From an uncultured cyanobacterium (GTDB lineage Bacteria > Cyanobacteriota > Cyanobacteriia > Cyanobacteriales > Geitlerinemataceae), in NCBI GenBank assembly GCA_937899645.1, contig CALCCD010000109.1:32428-96427 (forward strand): a DNA stretch of 64,000 nucleotides, written 5' to 3'. Shown one piece after another: positions 44,578 to 54,080 of the stretch (position 1 is its first letter; every line of letters begins with the position of its first letter). A model generated the notes under the pieces. The model saw nothing but the letters and a program-made list of their open reading frames with translations. It was not told the origin of the DNA and did not search any database. Both the position numbers and the translations under genes were made by a program.

Positions 44578-44785
44578 ATGAAATCAGCACGAAAAATGGC
44601 TCGATCTTTAGGATACAAGTCGAGCGAGCTGTGTGGGCGCGAGTTTGCGGTTGCGATCGCAGGTAGCAATCGCCCTGGGAGCCAACAGAGAGTTAGGATC
44701 GCGATCGCGGAGCCAATCGCTGGGCGATTTTCGTTGCTTTCAGCGGTTCGGCGATCGGCATTCGAGCTATCGAGGAGCCTTCACC

Positions 44786-47581
44786 ATGAATGCTGTTGAG
44801 ATTGAAGAAGCCGTATCGGAACTGGCGGCTGCGCCGTTCGATCGCGAGGCGTTCCCGTTTGCGTTTCTAGAGGCTTTCGGCAACAAGGCAACGACAATTA
44901 AGCGGCTGAAGAGCAAAAAGAACAGCACAAATCGCTCGGATATCGGCGGGGTACTTCAGCGCAACAATATTCACATCAAGGTTTGCGATCGCGACGAGGT
45001 GACGGCGACGCTGGCGGCACTGCGAGAGAGTCCGGCGACGGCGAAGCAAAAGGCGAAGTTCGTGCTGGCGACGGATGGCGAGACGCTGGAGGCGGAGAGC
45101 TTGGCGGATGGGGAGACGATCGCCTGTGAGTATGTGGCGCTGGCGGACAAGTTCGGCTTTTTCCTGCCGCTGGCGGGGATTACGACGGTCAAGCAGATTC
45201 GCGAAAATGCGTTCGATATCAAGGCGACGAGTCGTCTCAATCGGCTGTATTTGGAGCTGCTGAAGGAAAATCCGGGGTGGGATGGGGACGATCGCCGCGA
45301 GGATCTAAATCACCTAATGGCGCGGTTGATTTTCTGCTTTTTTGCGGAGGATACGGATATTTTCCACGGGGAGGGGTTGTTCACGCAGACGATCGCGCAG
45401 ATGAGTGCGGCGGATTCGTCGAATACCCATGAGGTGATTGCGGAGCTGTTTCGGGCGATGCGGACGCCGCCGAAGGAACGCGAGGCGGCGGGGATTCGCA
45501 GTTGGGCGGGTCAGTTTCCGTATGTGAATGGGGGGCTATTTTCGGGGCGTGTGGAGGTTCCGCGTTTTAGCAAGGTGGCGCGATCGTATTTGCTGCATGT
45601 GGGAAATTTGGACTGGACGCAGATCAATCCGGATATTTTCGGGTCGATGATTCAGGCGGTGGCGGACGACGAGGAGCGTGGCGCGTTGGGGATGCACTAT
45701 ACGAGCGTGCCGAATATCCTCAAGGTGCTGAATCCGCTGTTTTTGGATGAGTTTCGCGAGCAGTTGGAAGCGGCGGGGGAGAACAAGCGCAAGCTGTTGA
45801 ATTTGCGCGATCGGCTGTCAAAAATTCGGGTGTTCGATCCGGCCTGTGGGTCGGGGAATTTTTTAACGATCGCGTACAAGGAGATGCGGGCGATCGAGGT
45901 GGAGGTTAATCGGCGGCGAGGCGAGGAGGAGCGTGAGTCTGCGATTCCGATTAGTAATTTTCGGGGGATTGAGATTCGCCATTTCTCGTGTGAGATTGCG
46001 CGGTTGGCGTTGGTGATTGCAGAGTATCAGTGCAATGTGATGTATCTGGGGCAGCGGTTGGCGAGTTTGTTGGTGTTGCCGTTGAAGCGGGAGAATTGGA
46101 TTACCTGTGGGAATGCGTTGCGGTTGGATTGGTTGGGGTTGTGTCCGCCGGGGGGGACGGAGTCGAAGGTGGTGGCGGACGATTTGTTTGGGTCGCCGTT
46201 GGAGCAGACTGAGGTGGATTTTGAGAATTTAGGGGGTGAGGTGTTTATTTGTGGGAATCCGCCGTATTTGGGTGGAAAAGGCCAGACAAAACTCCAAAAG
46301 GAAGAGCTTACAGATGTCTTTCAAACGACAAAAAAGATAGGTGAACTGGACTATGTTGCAGGATGGATACGAAAGGGAGCGGATTATGTGTGTTCCGCAA
46401 ATGCAAGCGCAGCTTTTGTCACAACCAACTCAATAAATCAGGGATCCCAAGTTCACCAGCTATGGCCTATCATTTTCGGGATCGGGGTTGAGATATTCTT
46501 TGCATACCGAAATTTTCGCTGGTCAAACAATGCATCTAAAAATGCTGCGGTTATTTGCTCAATAATTGGACTCAAGAGGAAAAGCAAACAATTAAAAAAG
46601 TTTTTCTCTGAAGAGCTTTCACAGGATGTCGATTGCATTAGCCCATACCTGATACCTGGTAAAAAGCAGGTTATCTCACAGCAACTCTCGCCAATTTCAG
46701 AGCTGAGTCCCATGATCACAGGAAATAGCCCTTATGACGGAGGAAATTTACTTCTGTCGCCTGAGGAGAAAGATCGACTCCTAAGGGAGTATCCGGAAGT
46801 CAAAACTGTTGTCAAGAGAATATATGGTGCGAAGGGATACTTGCATGGAGAGCAGCGATACTGCATTTGGATGCCAGAAGATCGCCTGCCAGAAAATATC
46901 ACGGAAATCCAAGAAATCCAGTCGCGCATTCAGAGCGTTAGTAAATTCAGGCAAAGTGGTGGCTCCGTGGCCAAAAGCTTGGTGAGCATACCGCATAGAT
47001 TTCGTTACACGCATCAAGCAAAAAATAGACTGATCATTGCTCCTAGAGTTTCTTCCGAACGTCGTTCCTATATCCCTTTTGGATTGATGAGTTCTGAATG
47101 TATCGTCAGCGATTCTGCACAGGCAGTATATGACCCACCATTGTGGAACTTAGCAGTTTTACTGAGCCTCCTACATGTTTCATGGACGCGATTAGTAGCT
47201 GGGAAGCTCAAAAATGACTTTCGTTATGCTTCGGCTCTTTGCTATAACACCTTCCCCGTCCCCACCCTCACCAGCCAAAACAAAACCGACCTCACCCGCG
47301 CCGCCGAAACCATCCTCCTCGCCCGCGAACGCTACTTCCCCGCCACGATCGCCGACATGTACGACCCCAAACGCATGGACAGCGAATTCCCTGAAGTTCG
47401 CCGCGCCCACGAACACAACGACGAAACCCTCGAACGCATTTACATCGGACGCCGGTTTAAAAACGACACCGAACGCCTCGAAAAACTCTTCGAGATGTAC
47501 GCCAAAATGACCGAACCCAAACCGCTAGAGAACACCAAAGCTGCAAAAAAACGTAAAAAGAAAAACACAAACTCAAAATAA
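44786..47581 (+). CDS. Class I N6-adenine-type DNA methyltransferase (MmeI/PglX-like), 931 aa
   Basis: The start at 44786 has GAGGAG 9 nt upstream. The N-terminal helical region (FLEAFGNKATTIKRLKSKKN) and spacer lead to SAM motif I FDPACGSGNFLTIAYKEM (D351) and catalytic motif IV CGNPPYLGGKG (near residue 491). About 440 residues follow, including the target-recognition region. No N-terminal PD-(D/E)xK nuclease motif was seen, so it probably only modifies DNA. DNA composition changes sharply at about 46260 and 47240. The C-terminus is Lys-rich (KAAKKRKKKNTNSK). It heads the defence-like cluster. Confidence 0.88.
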   Translation: MNAVEIEEAVSELAAAPFDREAFPFAFLEAFGNKATTIKRLKSKKNSTNRSDIGGVLQRNNIHIKVCDRDEVTATLAALRESPATAKQKAKFVLATDGETLEAESLADGETIACEYVALADKFGFFLPLAGITTVKQIRENAFDIKATSRLNRLYLELLKENPGWDGDDRREDLNHLMARLIFCFFAEDTDIFHGEGLFTQTIAQMSAADSSNTHEVIAELFRAMRTPPKEREAAGIRSWAGQFPYVNGGLFSGRVEVPRFSKVARSYLLHVGNLDWTQINPDIFGSMIQAVADDEERGALGMHYTSVPNILKVLNPLFLDEFREQLEAAGENKRKLLNLRDRLSKIRVFDPACGSGNFLTIAYKEMRAIEVEVNRRRGEEERESAIPISNFRGIEIRHFSCEIARLALVIAEYQCNVMYLGQRLASLLVLPLKRENWITCGNALRLDWLGLCPPGGTESKVVADDLFGSPLEQTEVDFENLGGEVFICGNPPYLGGKGQTKLQKEELTDVFQTTKKIGELDYVAGWIRKGADYVCSANASAAFVTTNSINQGSQVHQLWPIIFGIGVEIFFAYRNFRWSNNASKNAAVICSIIGLKRKSKQLKKFFSEELSQDVDCISPYLIPGKKQVISQQLSPISELSPMITGNSPYDGGNLLLSPEEKDRLLREYPEVKTVVKRIYGAKGYLHGEQRYCIWMPEDRLPENITEIQEIQSRIQSVSKFRQSGGSVAKSLVSIPHRFRYTHQAKNRLIIAPRVSSERRSYIPFGLMSSECIVSDSAQAVYDPPLWNLAVLLSLLHVSWTRLVAGKLKNDFRYASALCYNTFPVPTLTSQNKTDLTRAAETILLARERYFPATIADMYDPKRMDSEFPEVRRAHEHNDETLERIYIGRRFKNDTERLEKLFEMYAKMTEPKPLENTKAAKKRKKKNTNSK

Positions 47582-47608
47582 CAGTTGCGCCTTACTACAC
47601 TGATATAG

Positions 47609-47962
47609 ATGACGATCGACGCTCTCCAAAACCTCAAGCTTCCAATCGAGATACCACTCGGAGAACTCACAAAACTCTGCGAGGATCGCGAGATAGCCGA
47701 GCTATACCTATTCGGCTCCGTACTTCGTGACGACTTCCGCCCCGATAGCGACATTGACATAATGGTGCAGTTTCACCCAGACGCTCGCCCACGATTTAGC
47801 ACGCTCGATCGCATCGAATCCGAACTCCAAAAACTCTTCGATCGTGATATCGATCTCGTCACTCGACGCGGCATAGAATCGAGCCGAAACTATCTTCGCC
47901 GCCACGAAATTTTATCGTCAGCGAGGCTCATCTATGAATCGAGATCGACAGTTTCTACTTGA
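47609..47962 (+). CDS. mntA: MntA-type nucleotidyltransferase antitoxin
   Basis: A minimal nucleotidyltransferase of 117 residues with a perfect GSx10DxD active site (G36, S37, D48, D50 in FGSVLRDDFRPDSDIDIMV). In characterised HepT-MntA pairs this protein AMPylates a tyrosine of the HEPN toxin and neutralises it. It starts 27 nt after the methyltransferase stop and overlaps the next gene by 29 nt, so it is probably transcribed with both. Confidence 0.9.
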   Translation: MTIDALQNLKLPIEIPLGELTKLCEDREIAELYLFGSVLRDDFRPDSDIDIMVQFHPDARPRFSTLDRIESELQKLFDRDIDLVTRRGIESSRNYLRRHEILSSARLIYESRSTVST

Positions 47963-48272
47963 TATCCTACAGTCCGCAGACCTGATTCAGACCTACACCG
48001 ATGGATATACTCGAGCGCAGTTTATCGCTGATATTCAAGCGCAAGACTCCGTCATCCGCAGGCTGCTAATCGTTGCCGAAGCAGCTCGCAGACTGTCTCC
48101 AGAAATGCGCGATCGACTCTCCGAAATTTCATGGAGTGAAATCAACGGAATGCGAAACCGATTGGTACACGAATACGACGATATTGATCTCGATATCGTG
48201 TGGGCTGTCGTCCGAGCAGAAATTCCTGACCTAATTCGAGCGATCGCGCCGCACGTTCCACCAGAAACCTGA
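47934..48272 (+). CDS. hepT: HepT-like HEPN toxin
   Basis: A 112-residue helical HEPN-domain protein. The RNase motif RX4HXY is intact (R74, H79, Y81 in RNRLVHEYDDID), with Y81 as the probable AMPylation site. It would cut RNA when freed from MntA. It overlaps mntA by 29 nt and ends 17 nt before the helicase gene, so the toxin-antitoxin pair is inserted between the methyltransferase and ATPase genes of the cluster. Confidence 0.9.
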   Translation: MNRDRQFLLDILQSADLIQTYTDGYTRAQFIADIQAQDSVIRRLLIVAEAARRLSPEMRDRLSEISWSEINGMRNRLVHEYDDIDLDIVWAVVRAEIPDLIRAIAPHVPPET

Positions 48273-48289
48273 CAGCCGCACCAAACACC

Positions 48290-50479
48290 ATGACCTCAAC
48301 ACGCAACTCCCCCGCCGTCTCCGTCCACTACGATCGCGCCGGAACCTCCACCCAGTCCAACGAACTGGGAATGCGAACCATGCAGGAACGCGCCTACCAA
48401 AAACGCGGCGAACAATACCTGCTGATCAAATCGCCCCCCGCCTCCGGTAAAAGTAGGGCGCTGATGTTTATCGCCCTCGACAAACTCCACAACCAGGGGC
48501 TAAAGCAGGCGATCGTCGTCGTCCCCGAAAAGTCGATCGGCTCCAGCTTCCATAACGAACCCCTCTCAAGCTTTGGCTTCTGGGCAGACTGGCAGGTCGA
48601 ACCCCGCTGGAATCTTTGCGACGCGCCCGGAACCGACGGCGGCATAGTAAATGGCAAAACTAACGGCAAAGTGAAAGCCGTCGAAAAATTCCTCGCCAGT
48701 GACGATCGCATCCTCGTTTGCACCCATGCCACCTTCCGCTTCGCAATCGACCAGTTCGGCATCGAAGCCTTCGACGATCGGCTAATCGCCGTCGATGAAT
48801 TTCACCACGTCTCCGCCAACCCCGACAACAAACTCGGCGACCATATCCGCCAACTCATGGCTCGCGACAAAACCCACCTCGTCGCCATGACCGGCTCCTA
48901 CTTTCGCGGCGACGCCGAAGCCGTCCTCCATCCCGACGACGAACAACGCTTCGCGACCTCGACCTATACCTACTACGAACAGCTCAACGGCTACGACCAC
49001 CTCAAGCAGCTCGACCTCGGCTACTACTTCTATTCCGGCAGCTACACCGATGCGATCGTTGATGTGCTCGACCCCAACGAAAAGACGATCGTTCACATCC
49101 CCAACGTCAACTCCCGCGAAAGCACCAAGGACAAAATCCGCGAAGTCGAACACATTATCGAAGAGCTGGGCGAATGGCAGGGAACCGACCCCGACACCGG
49201 CTTTCAGCTCGTGCAAACCCCGGACGGTAAGACGCTGAAAATCGCCGACCTCGTAGACGACGACCCCAGCAAACGCGACAAAGTCACAGCCGCGCTGAAA
49301 GATTCGCGCTACAAGAACGATCGCGATCGGGTCGATATCATCATCGCCCTCGGCATGGCAAAAGAAGGCTTCGACTGGATTTGGTGCGAGCACGCCCTGA
49401 CGATCGGCTATCGCGCCAGCCTAACGGAAATCGTCCAGATCATCGGACGCGCCACCCGCGACGCTCCCGGCAAAACCCGCGCCCGCTTCACGAACCTGAT
49501 CGCCGAGCCGGACGCCAGCGAAGAGACGGTGACAGAAGCGGTGAACGATACGCTCAAGGCGATCGCGGCCAGCCTGCTGATGGAACAAGTCCTCGCGCCC
49601 AAATTCGAGTTTCGCCCCAAGCGCTCGGACAACCAGCCGACGGACGGCCTGGACTACGGCGAAGACGGCTACCAGCCGGGAAAAAACAACGTCGGGGTTA
49701 ATCGAGAAACCGGCCAGATCGAGATCGAAATCAAGGGACTGAAAACGCCGAAGAGCGACGAAGCGCAGCGTATTTGCCAGCAGGATTTGCTAGAACTGGT
49801 TGCCGCCGTCGCGCAGGACAAGCCCAGCCTGGAAAATGGCGTCTTCAATGAAGAAATCGTACCGGAGGAAATCACTCAGGTGCGGGTCGGCAAAATCGTC
49901 CAACAAAAGTATCCCGACCTGGAAAAAGAAGACGCCGAAGCCGTACGCCAACACGCGATCGCGGCAATGAATTTGCTGCAACAGGGCAAACGGACGTTGC
50001 AGGAACCTGGCGGCACGTACACCGTGAATCCGGGCAGTGCCGATACGACGCTCCAGACTGAAATGCCTGCCACGCTCGCAGGGATGGACGGCAACGATCG
50101 CCCTGGCTTCGCTCTGCAAACCGAGACAGAACCTGCGCCCAACACCGCCCTGATCGACGGCGTGCGACAGTTCGTCCTCTCCGTCACCGAGCTGGATATG
50201 GACTTGATCGATCGCATCAACCCTTTCAGCGAAGCCTACGCCATCCTCTCGAAAACAATGAGCGAAGAGCGCCTCAAACAAATTGCCGAAGTCATCGCCG
50301 CCAAGCGCGTCCACCTCGACCTCGAAGACGCCCGCACTCTTGCCAAGCGGGCTATGGAGTTCAAGCGGGAGCGAGGCCGCTCGCCCTCTATTACCGCTGC
50401 CGACCCTTGGGAGAGACGCATGGCCGAGGGCGTCGCATTTTTACAGCGCAAGGTCAAGGAGGAACGCAGTGGCGAATAA
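48290..50479 (+). CDS. DEAD/DEAH-family SF2 helicase/ATPase of the defence cluster, 729 aa
   Basis: SF2 motifs in order: a Q-like entry (LGMRTMQERAYQKRGEQYLL), Walker A SPPASGKSRAL (K54), the Walker B variant AVDEFHHV (D169-E-F-H), motif III AMTGSY, and motif VI EIVQIIGRATRD near residue 383-391. The C-terminal 300 residues are helical and mostly unassigned. It would couple ATP hydrolysis to DNA translocation or remodelling. Its last 11 nt overlap the GIY-YIG nuclease gene, so the two products probably act as one complex. Confidence 0.92.
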   Translation: MTSTRNSPAVSVHYDRAGTSTQSNELGMRTMQERAYQKRGEQYLLIKSPPASGKSRALMFIALDKLHNQGLKQAIVVVPEKSIGSSFHNEPLSSFGFWADWQVEPRWNLCDAPGTDGGIVNGKTNGKVKAVEKFLASDDRILVCTHATFRFAIDQFGIEAFDDRLIAVDEFHHVSANPDNKLGDHIRQLMARDKTHLVAMTGSYFRGDAEAVLHPDDEQRFATSTYTYYEQLNGYDHLKQLDLGYYFYSGSYTDAIVDVLDPNEKTIVHIPNVNSRESTKDKIREVEHIIEELGEWQGTDPDTGFQLVQTPDGKTLKIADLVDDDPSKRDKVTAALKDSRYKNDRDRVDIIIALGMAKEGFDWIWCEHALTIGYRASLTEIVQIIGRATRDAPGKTRARFTNLIAEPDASEETVTEAVNDTLKAIAASLLMEQVLAPKFEFRPKRSDNQPTDGLDYGEDGYQPGKNNVGVNRETGQIEIEIKGLKTPKSDEAQRICQQDLLELVAAVAQDKPSLENGVFNEEIVPEEITQVRVGKIVQQKYPDLEKEDAEAVRQHAIAAMNLLQQGKRTLQEPGGTYTVNPGSADTTLQTEMPATLAGMDGNDRPGFALQTETEPAPNTALIDGVRQFVLSVTELDMDLIDRINPFSEAYAILSKTMSEERLKQIAEVIAAKRVHLDLEDARTLAKRAMEFKRERGRSPSITAADPWERRMAEGVAFLQRKVKEERSGE

Positions 50480-51746
50480 AGCAGGCAAGGCCAAGCGCAC
50501 AACCAAACAGACCACCGATGACGATCTGGCTCTGCTCGAAGAACTGGGCGTCGAGATCGAAGCGCCCCCGCCGCCAAAACGCACGCCCCGCGAAGAGCGC
50601 ATCATTGCCGGTTTCGAGGACATCGATCGCTTCGTCGAAGAGAGCGGGCGTTTGCCCCAGCACGGCGACGATCGCGACATCTTCGAGCGCATGTACGCCG
50701 TCCGGCTCGAACGCCTGCGCGAACTCGCCATCGACTCAGACGAGTGTCGCGCCCTGCTCGAACCGCTCGATACTCGCGGTCTGCTCTCCGTCAACGCGAT
50801 CGCGAGCGACGAACCCGAAACCGACCTAGACGACGCCGCCCTGCTCGAATCGCTGGGCATCGATCTCGACGCCGAAGATGACGTAACGAATTTGACCTAC
50901 GTACGATCGCGCCAGGAGATCAAAGCCGCAGAAGAAGTCGCCCAGCGGACACCCTGCGAAGATTTCGCGCGGTTCGAGCTGAAGTTTAAGCAGATCCAGC
51001 TGGATTTGAAGACGGGCGCTCGGCAAACGGTGAAGTATCGAGACAACGCCGCGATCGCGCGGGACGATCTGTTTATCCTCGACGGCCACACGATCTTAGT
51101 TGCCGAGATGGGCGAGCCGTTCACGAGCGATTATGGGCTGATGAACCGTCGGCTGCGGGTCGTGTACGACAACGGCACGGAGAGCGATCTGCTGCTGCGA
51201 TCGTTGCAACGATCGCTCAACAAAGACAAGACCAGCCGCCGGATTACCAAGCTGGCGGAACACTACGGGCCGCTCTTTTCTCGAAGCGGGGGTGATGCGG
51301 GCAAGAGCGATCTCAGCGATCGCGCTGATGCGCCACCGGACGCGACCACCGGCCACATCTATGTTCTGCGTAGCCGGTCTGACGATCCGTTTATCTCAGA
51401 ACATCGCTCGCTCGTTCATAAAATTGGCGTGACCGGTGGCGATGTCAAAAAGCGAATCGCCAATGCCGCCAAAGACCCAACCTACCTGTTGTCCGATGTC
51501 ACGATCGTCGCAACCTTCGAGCTGATGAATATCAACCCTAAAAAGCTCGAGGCACTGCTGCACAATTTTTTTGATGCGGCGCGCCTGGACGTAGAGCTGC
51601 TCGATCGTTTCGGCACACCCGTTAACCCAAGAGAATGGTTCCTGCTCTCGCTCGAAGTTATCGAAGCGGCGATCGAGTCGATTCAGCAAGGCACGATCGA
51701 TAAATATCGTTACGATCGGCAGTCCGCAAGTTTGATTCGCCTCTGA
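50469..51746 (+). CDS. GIY-YIG (MUG113/T5orf172-type) nuclease of the defence cluster, 425 aa
   Basis: The start is the GTG at 50469, preceded by AAGGAGG at 7 nt and overlapping the helicase end by 11 nt. Residues 1-290 form a charged, helical N-terminal part with a duplicated short motif (LLEELGVEIEAP and LLESLGIDLDAE). The C-terminal nuclease domain begins at GHIYVLRSRS near residue 295 and includes HKIGVTGGDVKKRIANAAKD and PREWFLLSLEVIEAAI. This GIY-YIG variant is the likely DNA-cleaving subunit. Confidence 0.9.
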   Translation: MANKAGKAKRTTKQTTDDDLALLEELGVEIEAPPPPKRTPREERIIAGFEDIDRFVEESGRLPQHGDDRDIFERMYAVRLERLRELAIDSDECRALLEPLDTRGLLSVNAIASDEPETDLDDAALLESLGIDLDAEDDVTNLTYVRSRQEIKAAEEVAQRTPCEDFARFELKFKQIQLDLKTGARQTVKYRDNAAIARDDLFILDGHTILVAEMGEPFTSDYGLMNRRLRVVYDNGTESDLLLRSLQRSLNKDKTSRRITKLAEHYGPLFSRSGGDAGKSDLSDRADAPPDATTGHIYVLRSRSDDPFISEHRSLVHKIGVTGGDVKKRIANAAKDPTYLLSDVTIVATFELMNINPKKLEALLHNFFDAARLDVELLDRFGTPVNPREWFLLSLEVIEAAIESIQQGTIDKYRYDRQSASLIRL

Positions 51747-52164
51747 GATGCGGCCAGGTCGAGCGAGGCGGCGGAGAGCATGGGCAGGATATGAAACCAG
51801 AACGGAAATTTTGATGCCTCCAGGATAGCGCTTGCGGCGGGGCGCGATCGTACGATCTGTTGCATGCACCCCGAGCCGCGTCGCGCTTGCGCCGCCCATC
51901 CGTAATGGAGCCGATTCTCGCCCTGCTGCAAAGCCTAGATTCGGAACGAGTTAGCGCATTTCTAGCGGAATTCGTGCCGGTCGTTGTTGGGTGTCGAGTC
52001 TTCATTGGCAACTTCCGGACAGATATATTCTTGGAGCTCTCCCGAGAAGTCCAGTCGCCGGGAGGCGGGTGTGTACAATATGTCTCGCTTCGACGCTTGG
52101 CAGATGTCCGGAAAACCCAAGAGGGCACCAAGACGTTCGGAGCCACCGCCTTGAGGAAACGCCC
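51747..52164. other. 418-nt gap with a short conserved segment
   Basis: The complement of 32431-32472 recurs at 52000-52041 with 35 of 42 bases identical. In both places it reads FI(A/G)NF(Q/R)T(N/D)(V/I)FLE(R/L)S in one frame, as if both were remnants of one gene. Otherwise the gap should hold the TRAP operon promoter. A longer frame through here is not convincing as a gene. Confidence 0.5.
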
Positions 52165-52746
52165 GTGGAACTGCTACTCCGACTGTCCCGCTCGATCGAC
52201 CGGCTGACCGAATCGATCGGCAAGCTCGTCCTTTGGCTCGTGCTGGTGATGGTCGCCATCGGCATGTGGAACGCTGTCGGACGCTATATCGGTCAGGCGA
52301 TCGGCGTGGGGCTTAGCTCCAATGCCTTTATCGAAGCGCAGTGGTACTGTTTTAGCCTGCTTTTTCTGCTGGGAGCGAGCTACACGCTCAAGCACGACGA
52401 GCACGTGCGCATGGACATGCTCTACAACACCTGGCCGCCGCAACGGCGGGCGCTCGCCAACGCGATCGGGGCGGCGCTATTCCTGGTTCCGTTTAGCGCG
52501 CTGACGCTGTGGTTTGCCTGGAAGCCGGTCTCGAACTCGTGGAAAATCCAAGAAGTCTCACCCGATCCGGGCGGTCTGCCGCGCTACCCGATTAAGGCGA
52601 TGATTCTGGTCTGTTTCGTGCTGCTGATCGTCCAGGGCATTTCGGAAATTATTAAAAACGTGGCGATCGTCACCGGCCACCGCACGCCGCCGGGATCTGC
52701 GATCGACCCGAACCAAATCGCACCCAACGGAGAGCGCGAATCGTGA
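52165..52746 (+). CDS. dctQ: TRAP transporter small permease (DctQ family)
   Basis: The start is the GTG at 52165 (VELLLRLSRSIDRLTESIGK), with GAGG nearby. The 193-residue protein has four membrane helices (about residues 20-40, 63-80, 100-120 and 142-162) and the DctQ-type LLGASYTLKHDEHVRMDMLY motif. It is the small membrane subunit of a TRAP importer, which moves organic acids or related solutes using the sodium or proton gradient. It overlaps dctM by 4 nt (GTGA). Confidence 0.92.
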   Translation: MELLLRLSRSIDRLTESIGKLVLWLVLVMVAIGMWNAVGRYIGQAIGVGLSSNAFIEAQWYCFSLLFLLGASYTLKHDEHVRMDMLYNTWPPQRRALANAIGAALFLVPFSALTLWFAWKPVSNSWKIQEVSPDPGGLPRYPIKAMILVCFVLLIVQGISEIIKNVAIVTGHRTPPGSAIDPNQIAPNGERES

Positions 52747-54080
52747 CTGAATGGCTGGGAATTTTGATGTTCGCCGGGGCGCTCGGGATGCTGCTGCTGG
52801 GCTATCCGGTGGCGTTTACGCTCGGCGGAACGGCGATTGTCTTTAGCGCGATCGGCATCGCGACGGGCAGCTTTAAGCTCGGGCTCTGGGGCTCGATGCC
52901 GCTGCAAGTGTTCGACACGATGTCCAACTACACGCTGCTGGCGATTCCGTATTTCATATTTATGGGCGCGATGCTCGAAAAATCTGGCATCGCCGAACGT
53001 CTGCTGGAGACGATCGGCATTCTGTTCGGGCGCGTGCGCGGCGGGCTGGCGCTGGCGGCGATTTTCGTCGGGGCGCTGCTGGCGGCAACGACGGGCGTGG
53101 TGGCCGCGACGGTGGTGGCAATGGGGCTGATTTCGCTGCCGATTATGCTGCGCTACGGCTACGATCGCGCGCTGGCGACAGGCACGATCGCCGCGTCGGG
53201 AACACTCGGGCAAATTATTCCGCCCAGCGTTGTTCTGGTGGTGCTGGCCGACCAGCTCGGCGTTTCGGTGGGCGATCTATTTGTCGGCTCGCTGCTGCCC
53301 GGTTTACTGATGACGGCGGCGTTTGCGATCTATGTGGGCGCGATCGCGCTGCTGCGCCCCGAGGCGGCTCCGGCGCTGCCCATTGAAGTTTGCCAGATGC
53401 CCGCCGGGGCGCTGCTGCGCCGCGTGCTGGGCGCGATGCTGCCGCCACTGCTGCTGATCCTGCTGGTGCTGGGCAGCATCTTTTTCGGGCTGGCGACGCC
53501 GACCGAGGCCGGGGCGGTGGGCAGCGTCGGCGCAATTGTTCTGGCGCTGCTCAACGGCCAGCTCACTTGGAAGTCGCTGCGGGCCGTGTGCGACTCGACG
53601 CTGCGGATCTCGACGATGGTGGTGTTTATTTTGCTGGGCTCGACGGCCTTTAGCCTGGTGTTTCGCGGGCTACGCGGCGAGCGCGTGATGAGAGATCTGC
53701 TGCTGAACCTACCGGGCGGTCAGGTTGGCTTCTTGGTGTTCAGCATGGCCGTGGTCTTCTTCTTGGGCTTTTTTATCGACTTTTTTCAGATTGCCTTTAT
53801 CATCGTGCCGCTATTCGCCCCCGTCGCCCAACAGTATGGTCTCGATCTGGTCTGGTACGGCGTGGTGATCGGCACGAACCTCCAAACTTCGTTCCTAACG
53901 CCGCCTTTTGGCTTTGCGCTGTTCTATCTGCGGGGGATCGCGCCACCGGAGGTGACGACGGGTGATATTTATCGCGGTGCGGTGCCGTTTGTGGCGGTGC
54001 AGCTATTGGTACTGATTGCGATCGTCGTGTTTCCACAGATCGTTAATTTCTTACCGTCACTGATGGCCGCTCCGGCCTGA
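52743..54080 (+). CDS. dctM: TRAP transporter large permease (DctM family)
   Basis: A 445-residue polytopic membrane protein of the DctM type, with about 12 hydrophobic segments and the family's signatures: SGTLGQIIPPSVVLVVLADQ, FGLATPTEAGAVGSVGAIVL and a Q-loop PPFGFALFYLRGIAP near the end. It forms the transport channel with DctQ. No periplasmic DctP-type binding protein is adjacent; it must come from elsewhere or be absent. Translation is coupled to dctQ. Confidence 0.94.
   Translation: MTEWLGILMFAGALGMLLLGYPVAFTLGGTAIVFSAIGIATGSFKLGLWGSMPLQVFDTMSNYTLLAIPYFIFMGAMLEKSGIAERLLETIGILFGRVRGGLALAAIFVGALLAATTGVVAATVVAMGLISLPIMLRYGYDRALATGTIAASGTLGQIIPPSVVLVVLADQLGVSVGDLFVGSLLPGLLMTAAFAIYVGAIALLRPEAAPALPIEVCQMPAGALLRRVLGAMLPPLLLILLVLGSIFFGLATPTEAGAVGSVGAIVLALLNGQLTWKSLRAVCDSTLRISTMVVFILLGSTAFSLVFRGLRGERVMRDLLLNLPGGQVGFLVFSMAVVFFLGFFIDFFQIAFIIVPLFAPVAQQYGLDLVWYGVVIGTNLQTSFLTPPFGFALFYLRGIAPPEVTTGDIYRGAVPFVAVQLLVLIAIVVFPQIVNFLPSLMAAPA

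Noticed and set aside
51860..52207. 115-codon frame before the TRAP operon
   Set aside because: It overlaps the dctQ start, changes character midway and has no ribosome site; only the 42-bp segment looks conserved.
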